Assembly: GCF_011752935.1 (NCBI RefSeq)
Contig: NZ_VWWO01000002.1
Coordinates: 558,001-622,000 of the forward strand
DNA from: Chitinophaga sp. Cy-1792
GTDB taxonomy: Bacteria > Bacteroidota > Bacteroidia > Chitinophagales > Chitinophagaceae
Length of the DNA: 64,000 nucleotides
Reading direction: 5' to 3'
The notes under the pieces were generated by a model. The model searched no databases. It saw only the letters and a list, made by a program, of their open reading frames with translations, and was not told the origin of the DNA. Position numbers and translations under genes: made by a program. Positions 35,847 to 44,535 of this stretch are shown here, piece after piece. Position 1 is the first letter of the stretch; every line of letters begins with the position of its first letter.

Positions 35847-36299
35847 ATGAATAGAATTAAGCCCTGGCATCCTTTTAGTCTGTTGGTAATCATCTTTGTA
35901 ATACTTGCACTGACCACCAAAACGGCAATAGATCTTCACATACATGATACCTATTTTGTTATTGCCGGATCACAATGGTATGCCGTTCTGGCCATACTGT
36001 CCTTGCTACCGGCACTGATCTACTTTTTTACGAAAAAACTGCTGTATTCGAATATACTAACCTGGACGCATATACTAGGTTCCTTTGCCACAGTACTGTT
36101 CAGCTATGGCTGCATTACCTGGTCGCAATGGAAAATGAATCAGCAAATGACTGATGCGGGTATAAGTTATACGACATTATTTGAGAGGAGTAGCTGGGAT
36201 CGCTGGGCTGCTATAGGTGTATTGCTGTTATTATTATTACAATTCGTGTTTTTCTATAACCTGATCGCAGGTGTAATAATTAGTAGTAAAAAGAAATAA
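35847..36299 (+). CDS. small membrane protein with cytochrome oxidase helix-like motif
   Basis: 150 residues, four helices (about 9-24, 41-60, 68-90, 122-145). The segment LHIHDTYFVIAG (30-41) with the hydrophobic helix after it matches the cytochrome c oxidase subunit I motif HDTYYVVAHFHYV, where His and Asp bind Mg2+ or Mn2+. The two haem-binding His of that motif are replaced (AGSQWYAV), so a haem protein is not expected. First of three related genes; the segment SNILTWTHILGSF is echoed in the next two. Function unknown. Confidence 0.75.
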   Translation: MNRIKPWHPFSLLVIIFVILALTTKTAIDLHIHDTYFVIAGSQWYAVLAILSLLPALIYFFTKKLLYSNILTWTHILGSFATVLFSYGCITWSQWKMNQQMTDAGISYTTLFERSSWDRWAAIGVLLLLLLQFVFFYNLIAGVIISSKKK

Positions 36300-36305
36300 T
36301 TTTTT

Positions 36306-36797
36306 ATGAAGAAATTAAAACAGCAACCCTGGCTGATACTGTTTGTCCCTATCGTAATAATGATAATGACCGGCCTATTTTGGGGCAGTAATCCCCATGA
36401 TTATTTTTATAAATACGATTTTGGGTTATTTAGCATAACACAGGGTATGGCCCTGGGCGCAGTAGCACTGGCAGTATTGATTGTGGTGTATCATTATTGC
36501 CATTCCTGGTTGTTTTCAAACTTACTGACATGGGTACACGTTATCTTATGTTTTATCTGTGCCGGACTTTATTTTACGTTATATTTTTTATTAGCACGTC
36601 TCTTGCAAAATGCCTATCCGCAATTAACGAAGGCTGAAAGACTTTCATATACTGTAATGGGAATGGATCTGACGGAATCCCTTACCAGGTTATTTGTCCT
36701 GCTGCAATTGCTCTTCTTTGTCAATATCTGTTTGTACTATTGGAAAAAAAACAGGCAGACAAAAAAAATGAATTTATCTACGCAAGCTGAAGTATAA
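36306..36797 (+). CDS. small membrane protein, paralog 2
   Basis: 163 residues with four helices. It keeps SNLLTWVHVILCF in the third helix and NPHDYF where the first gene has HIHDTYF. It starts MKKLKQQPWLILFVP, nearly identical to the next gene's opening. Six bases after the preceding stop, so one transcript. Unknown function. Confidence 0.7.
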   Translation: MKKLKQQPWLILFVPIVIMIMTGLFWGSNPHDYFYKYDFGLFSITQGMALGAVALAVLIVVYHYCHSWLFSNLLTWVHVILCFICAGLYFTLYFLLARLLQNAYPQLTKAERLSYTVMGMDLTESLTRLFVLLQLLFFVNICLYYWKKNRQTKKMNLSTQAEV

Positions 36798-36849
36798 CAA
36801 TGGATTTAGTCTGACCGCAAGTATGGTAGTTATTATTTAAAAATTTTTT

Positions 36850-37326
36850 ATGAAGCAATTAAAACAGCGACCCTGGCTGATACTGTTTATCCCAGTACTG
36901 ATACTCCTCGTTTGTGCATTGTGTTGGACGTTATACCCAACGGATTATTTCAGCAATGACGGAAACACCCGGAAAGGGAGCGTGGTACCGGAATTCTCGC
37001 TATGTGGGTGCCTATTCCTGGTAATACCAATCGCCGTTTATTATGGTTGCAGGAAGTTAACGCTTATCAGTAAACTGACATGGATACACGTTGTTTTATC
37101 CTTCGTCTGTACGGTACCATTTATATGGCTATTGTTGAATCTTGGATTTAGTGATCCTGTTGAATCGGTATTGGCGATTATCTTAGGTGCAGCCGTTTAT
37201 TTCGGTTACATTCAGCTATTCGCATATGCTTACCTGGGTCTGCAATCATTGCTGTTGATCAATGTTATCATTGGGCTTAGAAGAAAAAAACAAGCGAAAA
37301 AAATGCAGCCAATCCCGGCAAATTAA
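36850..37326 (+). CDS. small membrane protein, paralog 3
   Basis: 158 residues with four helices. Opening MKQLKQRPWLILFIP and helix SKLTWIHVVLSF show recent duplication with paralog 2; the HD motif is reduced to YPTDYF. Fifty-two bases after the previous gene. The C terminus is basic (RRKKQAKKMQ), likely cytoplasmic. Unknown function. Confidence 0.7.
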   Translation: MKQLKQRPWLILFIPVLILLVCALCWTLYPTDYFSNDGNTRKGSVVPEFSLCGCLFLVIPIAVYYGCRKLTLISKLTWIHVVLSFVCTVPFIWLLLNLGFSDPVESVLAIILGAAVYFGYIQLFAYAYLGLQSLLLINVIIGLRRKKQAKKMQPIPAN

Positions 37327-37349
37327 TTAAAACAAGCCTTTCCTGCCCG

Positions 37350-37413
37350 TACATTTGCAAAACAACAAAACATAGGTCTTATGCTGCTTTGCTCCTTATG
37401 CTGCTTTGCGTGA
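37350..37413 (+). promoter_or_regulatory. candidate promoter and cysteine-rich mini-ORF
   Basis: TACATTTG at 37350-37357 fits the -7 consensus. From 37381 a ten-codon frame, ATG to TGA at 37413, reads MLLCSLCCFA with three Cys. The direct repeat ATGCTGCTTTG at 37381 and 37399 makes up most of it. A hairpin follows at 37422-37439. No real gene follows on this strand, so this could be a leader peptide, a tiny transcript or chance. Confidence 0.2.
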
Positions 37414-37414
37414 A

Positions 37415-37439
37415 AAAAGAAAAGCGCCGAACGGCGCTT
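37415..37439 (-). terminator. terminator of msrB
   Basis: On the minus strand AAGCGCC-GTTC-GGCGCTT (37439-37422) is followed by TTCTTTTTT, a standard intrinsic terminator 12 bases after the msrB stop. Confidence 0.8.
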
Positions 37440-37451
37440 CTCAGGAAAATC

Positions 37452-37988
37452 TTACTTCGCATCCGGCTCAAAATCCAGCGATACCGAATTCATACAAAAC
37501 CGTTTATGCGTTGGCGCTGGCCCGTCATCGAAGATATGCCCCAGGTGCGAGTTGCAACGGGCGCACTCTACTTCAATACGCTCCATGCCAAAGGAATTGT
37601 CTGGCTTGTAAATCACCGCGTTCGGACGTACCGCTTCAAAGAAACTTGGCCATCCGCAGCTGCTGGCAAACTTCGCGTCTGAACGGAATAGCTTATTACC
37701 ACATACGGCGCAATAATAAGTGCCTCTTGTTTCACTATCCCAGTATTTACCGGTAAATGCACGCTCTGTGCCCTGTTCCCTTGCCACATTGTACAAATCC
37801 GGCGGCAGAATCTTTTTCCACTCCGCATTGCTGACATTCAGATGGTTCGTGTCCGTACGGGAATAGTACGGGTTGTTCTTATGGTCATTACTCATAGTCT
37901 CAGTTTTTTTTGTTTGTCCTTTACAGGAGGTCTGGGCAAGAAGCCCACAGATTAACAATAGAATTATGTTGGAGAATAACGCTTTCAT
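37452..37988 (-). CDS. msrB: peptide-methionine (R)-S-oxide reductase, exported
   Basis: 178 residues with a signal sequence (1-22, possible lipid Cys22). The MsrB domain (about 50-175) has two zinc pairs, CAVC and CARC, and the catalytic Cys165 in RFCMNSVSL. It reduces methionine-R-sulfoxide in proteins, here in the periplasm or at the outer membrane. The leader carries a TAACTTTG -7 box on the minus strand (38045-38038) facing that of the next gene. A shorter start at Met32 would remove the signal, but the signal looks genuine. Confidence 0.94.
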   Translation of the reverse strand: MKALFSNIILLLICGLLAQTSCKGQTKKTETMSNDHKNNPYYSRTDTNHLNVSNAEWKKILPPDLYNVAREQGTERAFTGKYWDSETRGTYYCAVCGNKLFRSDAKFASSCGWPSFFEAVRPNAVIYKPDNSFGMERIEVECARCNSHLGHIFDDGPAPTHKRFCMNSVSLDFEPDAK

Positions 37989-38037
37989 TTTTATTTTTTT
38001 GTGAGATGATCGGAGCGGAGATCTCGTCTCCCGTTTA

Positions 38038-38064
38038 CAAAGTTAGGGATATAAGCTATATTTG
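38038..38064. promoter_or_regulatory. divergent promoters for msrB and the TPR gene
   Basis: Minus-strand TAACTTTG (38045-38038) and plus-strand TATATTTG (38057-38064) both match TAnnTTTG exactly, back to back with 11 bases between. The first is 50 bases before msrB, the second 54 bases before the TPR gene. Confidence 0.6.
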
Positions 38065-38117
38065 GAACCTGATATATTCATCATACGGAAAAACCATGTT
38101 TTAAGTAAATAAACCCA

Positions 38118-39989
38118 ATGAACACTGCCATCTTTCGCCCAAAATGTGCCAGTACGCTCGTAGCAATCTTTTTCTCAGGAATATTTGCCGGCGCCAGCGC
38201 ACAGAACCCTGCCGATAACGCCCTCAGCCAGTTTATGGCAGGTAATTTCGCCCAAACAAAAACTTTAACGGCGGATATCATCTCAAGAGATAAAAATAAT
38301 GCCCTGGCATATGCCCTGCACGGCCGGATCCTCGTTGTCGACAATGACCTGGATAACGGCCTCGCCGACTACGAAAAAGCCATAAAACTGGCCCCTGATA
38401 ATGGCGTGTACTATGCTTTCGAAGGCGCCTGCTACCAGTATATGCATAAAGATCCCCTGTCAGAAAAAACTTTCGACAAGGCCCTGAAGCTACTCAGTAG
38501 CCCTAAATCAGCCTGGGAATACTACGCCAGAGGTATCGTCTACGAAAGCCGTAAAAATGACGATGCCGCCCTGGCAGATTTTAACAACGCCATCAGACTA
38601 CAGCCCGACTTCACCCTCTGCTACGTTAAACGGGCCCGCATCCTGAACGATCGCAAACAAACGGATGCCGCCATGGAAGCACTCAGCCAGGCCATCCGTC
38701 TCAACCCACAATATAGCGGACCCTATTTCACCCGAGGCAATATCTACTACAACCAGCAACAGTACGAAAAAGCCCTGGCCGACTTCAGCCAGGTAACCAC
38801 CCTCAACCCTAAAGATGCTGACGCATGGTTTAACAGGGCGGTTATGAATAAAAAACTGGGCAGGTACGATGTCGCCCTGACCGATTATAATAAAGTCGCA
38901 GCAATGAACCCCAACGATGCCGACATCTACGGCAACCGCGGCAATACCTACTTTATGATGGACAAAGCCGTAGAAGCCTATACAGATTACTGCCATGCCA
39001 TCCGGCTCAACCCCGGCAAAGCACAGTACTACGTCAACAGGGCAGCGGTGTTTTTAAGATGGGAACAAACCGATTCCGCCTTCGCCGACTATAACCACGC
39101 CATACGCCTGGACCCCACCTACGCCGACGCCTATATCGAAAGAGGGAATATCTACCTGAATATCAAAAATAAACCTGATTCAGCACTGGCAGACTATAAC
39201 CATGTCATTGCCATGAATCCCGGCTATTCAAACGCATGGCTGAACATTGGTGTGGTGCACCACAATAACGAAGAATTCAAAGCCGCTATCGATAACTATT
39301 CCAAAGCCATCGAAGCAGATCCCAACAATATGCTGGCTTACCTCAACAGGGCAGATGCCTATGAGGCCACCGGCAATACCAGGCAATCCAATCTGGATAA
39401 AAAGAAATATGCTGACCTGGGCGGGAAAATTACTGCTTCCGCAGGCTCATCAACAAAAAGTATCTATCCCGAAGGCACCTTCGATGCTAAACTGGCCGCG
39501 GCATCGCTCCAGCGCGGTACTTCCCGCATCGTCGGCCGCGCCTGTACCAAAAAAGATGGCCTGATATTCAACGCTTCAGGTGTCAGGGTACTGCTCTTCC
39601 CCGTAACACCATACCTGGAAGAATGGTACAGCCTCCGTGATAAAAAAGAAGGGAAAAATACCCGTGTATACATGTCTAAAGAAGCCAATAAATACGCCAT
39701 TGAAGCTGTTTCAGGAGCAGATGGCCGCTTCTCCTTCGAAGGACTCAAACCCGGCAAATACTTCATCCAGCTGGTACATAATTTCAACCAGCGGAAAACA
39801 GCAAGGGTGTATACCGGCTCCTATACTGCACAGAATGGCCCCGTCATGACCACCACCAACTATTACTACGATCAGGATTACCTCGTGGAAAGGTCACAGC
39901 GCCTGGAACGCTTTGTGGAAATCAAAGACGATGGAGACACCAGGAAGATCACCATGGCCAACAGCCTGATTAAAACCTGCGACTTCTAG
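38118..39989 (+). CDS. secreted TPR-repeat protein with C-terminal beta domain
   Basis: 623 residues, signal peptide ending near ASAQ (about 30). About ten tetratricopeptide repeats fill residues 35-430 (recurring ALADFNNAIRLQPD, ALTDYNKVAAMNPND, AFADYNHAIRLDPTYADAY). The last 150 residues form a carboxypeptidase-regulatory-like beta domain (GVRVLLFPVTPYLEEW, GADGRFSFEGLKPGKYFIQL). Periplasmic or outer-membrane protein-interaction scaffold; partner unknown. Convergent with DUF1304, one base between stops. Confidence 0.85.
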   Translation: MNTAIFRPKCASTLVAIFFSGIFAGASAQNPADNALSQFMAGNFAQTKTLTADIISRDKNNALAYALHGRILVVDNDLDNGLADYEKAIKLAPDNGVYYAFEGACYQYMHKDPLSEKTFDKALKLLSSPKSAWEYYARGIVYESRKNDDAALADFNNAIRLQPDFTLCYVKRARILNDRKQTDAAMEALSQAIRLNPQYSGPYFTRGNIYYNQQQYEKALADFSQVTTLNPKDADAWFNRAVMNKKLGRYDVALTDYNKVAAMNPNDADIYGNRGNTYFMMDKAVEAYTDYCHAIRLNPGKAQYYVNRAAVFLRWEQTDSAFADYNHAIRLDPTYADAYIERGNIYLNIKNKPDSALADYNHVIAMNPGYSNAWLNIGVVHHNNEEFKAAIDNYSKAIEADPNNMLAYLNRADAYEATGNTRQSNLDKKKYADLGGKITASAGSSTKSIYPEGTFDAKLAAASLQRGTSRIVGRACTKKDGLIFNASGVRVLLFPVTPYLEEWYSLRDKKEGKNTRVYMSKEANKYAIEAVSGADGRFSFEGLKPGKYFIQLVHNFNQRKTARVYTGSYTAQNGPVMTTTNYYYDQDYLVERSQRLERFVEIKDDGDTRKITMANSLIKTCDF

Positions 39990-39990
39990 G

Positions 39991-40359
39991 CTATAATAAA
40001 CTTACCAGTACCAACGTAATCAATGCCGGCAACGCCTGCACTACAAATATTTTCCGTGAGGCCGTAGCAGCGCCGTAAATGCCTGCTATGGCCACACAAA
40101 GCAGGAAAAAGACGGCCACGTTATGCTGCCATTCCGCATTGCTGATCAGCAACGACCATATCAACCCCGCCGCCAGAAAGCCATTATAAAGCCCCTGATT
40201 GGCCGCTAACCCCTTGGTTGCCTTAAACATTTCGTCTGTAAACTTACCCTTGAAAATCTTCTTCCCCCGGTTCTCCCAATCAAACATCTCAAACCAGAGA
40301 ATATATAAATGCTCTGCCGCTATGGCACCGATAAATATTTTGACAATAATAGGTAACAT
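39991..40359 (-). CDS. DUF1304 membrane protein
   Basis: 122 residues from Met at 40359, four helices. FIGAIAAEHLYILWFEMFDW and GLAANQGLYNGFLAAGL are typical of DUF1304, a small inner-membrane family of unknown role. The open frame runs on to 40392, directly after the upstream stop, but the extra 11 residues are basic and absent from typical members. Last gene of a three-gene operon with the phosphoethanolamine transferase. Confidence 0.8.
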   Translation of the reverse strand: MLPIIVKIFIGAIAAEHLYILWFEMFDWENRGKKIFKGKFTDEMFKATKGLAANQGLYNGFLAAGLIWSLLISNAEWQHNVAVFFLLCVAIAGIYGAATASRKIFVVQALPALITLVLVSLL

Positions 40360-40392
40360 GGATATTCGCTTTTTTACTATTAATATACGCAT

Positions 40393-42090
40393 TTAATCCT
40401 TCGCATGCCGCCGCACGGATAATAGGGAATCTTCCCGCTGTAACGCTTCATAATCCTGTATCTTGAAATATCGGGTATACTCTTCCGGCTCTTCATGGTC
40501 GCCAAGTATATTCCTGCTGATCTCCGGCTCAAACCCTGCACTCACCACGGATTGCTTCGTAATAATATAAGGACTGTGTATGCCGGCAATCTCGGCCAGC
40601 GTATGAAATACAATGCGTGTATCCGCCGGCGTATAACGCCAGGTTTCCGCCCTGGCCACCTTTTCCGGAAAGATTTTTTTATAGGCAGATGAAAACCATA
40701 GAAACAACGGGATTCTCAGTTCATAAAAAGTAGGGAAGGGGGTGCTATGCAGAAACAAATGCCGGTCATCGTCCATTAAATTCTCCCCATGGTCAGACAC
40801 GTACAACACGCTGGCACATAAATGCCGTTCCTCCAGTAGCTGCAATACTTTGGTAAGAATGCTGTCGCTATATCGGATGCTGTTGTCATATGCATTGATC
40901 AGTTCTTCCTTATTCGCTATCTTGATGGCCAGCGGATGATCAGGCTGAAAATGGCCCCTGTCTGCCGGATAACGATTGGTGTACTTGAAATGCGAACCAT
41001 GCATATGCAAGACAATAAAAGCGTCAGCGGAATCGGCATCCAGGGCCTCCTTGAGGTGTGGCAACAGGTTCGCATCATATTGCCCGATCGCTTTCTTTTT
41101 ATTGGTGCCCCGGTTGATGTCTACCCATTTTTCTGCTTCCCGTGAATAAAACCCGATCAGTTGCTGATTGGCCACCTGGTTGGTAATGAACCAGGTACGA
41201 AAACCGGCTTCATTAAACAACGACAAAATACTCTTACGGGTATAAAGCCAGCCGGCAGTGGAAGCATCCGCCGGACTCAATATCAACGGCACACTCTTTT
41301 GAGTGGCATTGGATTCACTGGTGATATCAGAAAAAGGTATCAGCCCCGGTATCTCCTGTAAGGTAGGATTGGTGGCCTGCTGATAGCCGTATAAACTCCA
41401 GCTCATCGCCCTGGCGGATTCTCCCAGTACCAGCACATAAACCTCGCGCTGGCCAGCGTTTTCCTGCTTCACTGCCTCAAACCGGAAGCCCGCCGAAGTA
41501 ATCGGGTAATGCTTCTCCCTGTACCATTTGTCTATCGCAAAATTCAGGTTGTACATGACATTAAAGGGATATACCTGTTTGTCCAGCCTGATGCCGGCTG
41601 CCAGCACAATGCCCAGTAACAGCAGGCTGAATACACCGCTATATAAGCTGGATATTCTTCTGAAACCTGCATGTAGTCGCATTTTCATGCAACAGGAGAT
41701 AATGGAGAGCGTAAGTATGGGAAGATATAAAACACATACGATCACAATGCTGGGCATGATGTTTCCCAACAACTCCGTGCTTTCCTCTACATCCGTGGTA
41801 ACCGTATTCAAGAACATATCCGTAGTAATCACCCCTTCGCGGAACAGGTACAGGAACACGATTTCGTAGGCATGTATGATGAGCATCGGCAGCATCAGCA
41901 GCATCATAATGCCGGGCTTCCTGAATACGGAAATCAGGGCAACAGCCAGCGCAAAAGGGAAAAGCAGGTTGTATATCAGTTTAAACCACGTGAAATGTAT
42001 GCAAACCAGCGCCATATTAGGGATTACCCAGCTGATCGCAAACAGGAGCAGATAGGTGGCCTGGCGGTTCCAGTGTAGTCTCATTCTCAT
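40393..42090 (-). CDS. phosphoethanolamine transferase, EptA/MCR-like
   Basis: 565 residues: about five N-terminal helices (1-165), then a periplasmic sulfatase-fold domain. Active-site pieces are visible: GESARAMSWSLYGY with Ser225 where EptA and MCR use Thr, HMHGSHFKY, and YVSDHGEN. It would transfer phosphoethanolamine from phosphatidylethanolamine to a lipid A or glycan acceptor. In EptA/MCR enzymes this lowers polymyxin binding; the acceptor here is unknown. Its start overlaps the stop of the barrel gene in ATGA, so the two are translationally coupled. Confidence 0.88.
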   Translation of the reverse strand: MRMRLHWNRQATYLLLFAISWVIPNMALVCIHFTWFKLIYNLLFPFALAVALISVFRKPGIMMLLMLPMLIIHAYEIVFLYLFREGVITTDMFLNTVTTDVEESTELLGNIMPSIVIVCVLYLPILTLSIISCCMKMRLHAGFRRISSLYSGVFSLLLLGIVLAAGIRLDKQVYPFNVMYNLNFAIDKWYREKHYPITSAGFRFEAVKQENAGQREVYVLVLGESARAMSWSLYGYQQATNPTLQEIPGLIPFSDITSESNATQKSVPLILSPADASTAGWLYTRKSILSLFNEAGFRTWFITNQVANQQLIGFYSREAEKWVDINRGTNKKKAIGQYDANLLPHLKEALDADSADAFIVLHMHGSHFKYTNRYPADRGHFQPDHPLAIKIANKEELINAYDNSIRYSDSILTKVLQLLEERHLCASVLYVSDHGENLMDDDRHLFLHSTPFPTFYELRIPLFLWFSSAYKKIFPEKVARAETWRYTPADTRIVFHTLAEIAGIHSPYIITKQSVVSAGFEPEISRNILGDHEEPEEYTRYFKIQDYEALQREDSLLSVRRHAKD

Positions 42091-43304
42091 CAGAAAACTT
42101 CATTAATGCCAAAATAAAAGCCGGACTGGTCTTTACCCATGCCATAGTCCAGGCGTATATTGATCCTGCGCTTGAATTCCCATCTGTACCCGATACCATA
42201 GCTGATAAGGGTTTGGTTGAAGCTGAGCGCACTGAATTCAGGAAACACATTTCCCGCACCAAACCATACTACTGCACCGTTTCTGCCATAAATTTTCTGA
42301 CGCAGCTCTACCTGCCCCGTGAGGAATTTATCGTCCCGGAAACGCCCTTCAAAATAGCCGCGCAGGCGGTTGGATCCTCCTGCTTCCGGCATCAGTGTCC
42401 AGGGTACATTACTGGTGTTGGATTCTGCCAGCAAGTCTGTAGCCAGAATACAGTTCTTCCAGACACGCTTGTACCAGTCAAATTGCGCATTCCAACCCTG
42501 GAAAGTAGCGGTATTGCCCAAAAAGGATGGAAAGAATTTATAGCCTAGCCTGGCATAAATGCCCTTATAGGCATTGGGGATGAAATCCCTGGAGTCAAAG
42601 GTGAGAAAAGGACCTACACCCAGTCCGAATACGTGATCGGGCTGCATCAGGGGCTTGCCGCCACTGGTGTCTATCTGCTGTGCCCTGCCATCATTAACAA
42701 TGACACTGACGCCTGCAAAAAGTCTGCCCTTGACACAGGCACTGAAATCTGCCGATATCTTCTTCGTGACCAGCGTGTATTTGGTGTAATTATCTTTGTC
42801 AGATGCCTGATCATAGCCAATTCCCCAGTACTTGTTTGGTTGCGAACTAAAGGAGGCCTTTACCTGCAACCGGAAGCGCTCATTCGGAAAAATGGTGATG
42901 CTGTTAATACCTATGCCATAAAAACCCGACAGCGACCCGGTTCCGTAAACGGATATACTGGACAACGGTAGCGCAGTATCTGCCCGGTCGGTGCTATAAA
43001 GGCCGGCAAACATTGCAGCAATACCTGCACTGGTTTCCGGCGCATAGTAAGGACCACCGATTATACTGAAATCGAATTTTTTCCTTGGACGAACATCGTT
43101 GGTGTGTTTGAGATAATAAACAATTTTGTTGAAGATTCCTTTAATGGTCGTATCTGCAGCCGCTATAAGTGCCGTGTCAGGCGTGATCCCCTGGGTAACG
43201 GTGCTGTCTTTGGTCAATGGTGGCAGTGTATCTCTTACCGGACCACCGGCATACAATTGAAGCGGTGTCAGAAACAAAATGTAAAAAAATATGTTTTTTA
43301 ACAT
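42090..43304 (-). CDS. BamA/TamA-like outer-membrane beta-barrel protein
   Basis: 404 residues, signal peptide (about 1-19, LYAGG). No POTRA domain; about 60 residues of linker lead into a 16-strand-like barrel with the Omp85 hallmark RLRGYFEGRFRD near 320, terminal Phe, and alternating aromatic strands. It belongs to the short BamA/TamA family group common in Bacteroidota and may insert or export an envelope component. It is first in the operon with the phosphoethanolamine transferase, suggesting an envelope-modification role. Confidence 0.82.
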   Translation of the reverse strand: MLKNIFFYILFLTPLQLYAGGPVRDTLPPLTKDSTVTQGITPDTALIAAADTTIKGIFNKIVYYLKHTNDVRPRKKFDFSIIGGPYYAPETSAGIAAMFAGLYSTDRADTALPLSSISVYGTGSLSGFYGIGINSITIFPNERFRLQVKASFSSQPNKYWGIGYDQASDKDNYTKYTLVTKKISADFSACVKGRLFAGVSVIVNDGRAQQIDTSGGKPLMQPDHVFGLGVGPFLTFDSRDFIPNAYKGIYARLGYKFFPSFLGNTATFQGWNAQFDWYKRVWKNCILATDLLAESNTSNVPWTLMPEAGGSNRLRGYFEGRFRDDKFLTGQVELRQKIYGRNGAVVWFGAGNVFPEFSALSFNQTLISYGIGYRWEFKRRINIRLDYGMGKDQSGFYFGINEVF

Positions 43305-43389
43305 AGAACAGACATCTGTAACCTATAACACCTTTTTCGACAAAAGGATGAGTGTCTGCTCAAAGTTTCTTCACCCCAGGTACGTATAT

Positions 43390-43902
43390 ATGAAAACAGG
43401 ATTGATTATGTGGTGCGCCCTTTGCTTTCATCTGCAATTGTCCGCACAGCTCAAAAAAGGAGATAAGGTAACCCAGATTACGATCCGTGATGCCAGTAAT
43501 AAACCCATGACATTACCGCACTTCGGAGAAAAATCCCTGTTAATTTTTTACCCCGATCCGGATCATGCCTCTCAGAATAAGACCATTACAAATTATTTAA
43601 AGGCACATCCTATTTCAAGCCCGAACATTTTTGCCTTTGGAGTGGTTAACTTAAAGGATGCGCCGCTACTTCCGAATAGTATTGTCCGGATGATGGTCAG
43701 GAGAGAAGTGAATCAAACGGGTGCCAACATCTATACAGATGTCAATAATACCCTCAGCAAATCCTGGCATATGGGAGATGTTAACAACAAATTCGTCATC
43801 ATCTTTATCGATAAAACAGCTACCGTACAATTTTATAAAGCCGGCGAACTAACCGCAGAAGAAAGAAAGGATTTATTACACGTGATAAAGCAACATAGCT
43901 AG
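43390..43902 (+). CDS. exported redoxin-like (YtfJ/AhpC-TSA fold) protein lacking active Cys
   Basis: 170 residues from Met 43390, with a signal peptide ending LSAQ. The chain LKKGDKVTQITIRDASNKPMTLPHFGEKSLLIFYPDPDHASQN is the start of an AhpC/TSA-like thioredoxin fold, but DPDHAS replaces the catalytic CxxC. So it is a redoxin fold without dithiol chemistry, like YtfJ. The frame extends to 43291, but that overlaps the divergent barrel gene and lacks a signal. Role unknown. Confidence 0.7.
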   Translation: MKTGLIMWCALCFHLQLSAQLKKGDKVTQITIRDASNKPMTLPHFGEKSLLIFYPDPDHASQNKTITNYLKAHPISSPNIFAFGVVNLKDAPLLPNSIVRMMVRREVNQTGANIYTDVNNTLSKSWHMGDVNNKFVIIFIDKTATVQFYKAGELTAEERKDLLHVIKQHS

Positions 43903-43951
43903 ATATTCCGTATATATTGATATCCCCTGATAAGATCAATCACCGCATGTT

Positions 43952-44533
43952 ATGCACGAAAATGAATTATGGCTATCCTGTAAAGCCGGAGAGCTAAGAG
44001 GCCTCGAAGGACTGTATTCGCAGTTCTATAACCCGCTCGCTAATTACGGTGGTAAATTTACCACTGATGATTTCTGTATAGATGAGAGCATACAGGACCT
44101 TTTCCGCAGGCTATGGCAAAACAGACACCAGATGGCTTATGCAGCCTCTGTAAAGGAACTGTTGTACGGCTCCTTCCGCAAGATATTGCTGGGAAACCTG
44201 GAATACAATTCCAGCCGAAACCCGCATTCACTCAGCGGTGAACATATCCCTTTCTGCCTGGACCTGCCAGACAGGCATCCGCTCATCGCCAAAAGCCGGA
44301 TGACAGACCTTTACGGAAGATGGGAAACCCTGCTGCAGTCTTTGTCTAACCGCCAGCGGGAAGCCATGTACCTGAAGTATTATGAAGGTATTCCCCAGGA
44401 AAGGGTCGGCGATATCATGAATATGCATTCCGGAGGTACACACAGCTTGCTGCGTACGGCCCTGGAATCTTTACATAACAGCTTCGGGAATTTCTCGCTG
44501 CTGGTATTGTTCTATCTGTTAAAGCAGTCCTGA
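43952..44533 (+). CDS. orphan sigma-70-like protein
   Basis: 193 residues. Region 2 is recognisable (LEGLYSQFYNPLANYGGKFTTDD, IDESIQDLFRRLWQNR) and region 4 as LSNRQREAMYLKYYEGIPQERVGDIMNMHSGGTHSLL, but the recognition helix is unusual and the C terminus is hydrophobic (FSLLVLFYLLKQS). No FecR or other anti-sigma gene is adjacent. It may be a minimal sigma factor or have lost promoter specificity. Tail-to-tail with the monooxygenase gene, two bases between stops. Confidence 0.75.
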   Translation: MHENELWLSCKAGELRGLEGLYSQFYNPLANYGGKFTTDDFCIDESIQDLFRRLWQNRHQMAYAASVKELLYGSFRKILLGNLEYNSSRNPHSLSGEHIPFCLDLPDRHPLIAKSRMTDLYGRWETLLQSLSNRQREAMYLKYYEGIPQERVGDIMNMHSGGTHSLLRTALESLHNSFGNFSLLVLFYLLKQS

Positions 44534-44535
44534 AT

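Noticed and set aside
35847..36299. Calling the HDTYFVI protein a cytochrome oxidase subunit
   Set aside because: It is 150 residues with one motif and lacks the haem and copper His residues.
37389..37756. Plus-strand frames of 97-116 codons over msrB
   Set aside because: Shadow of msrB with no domain and poor composition.
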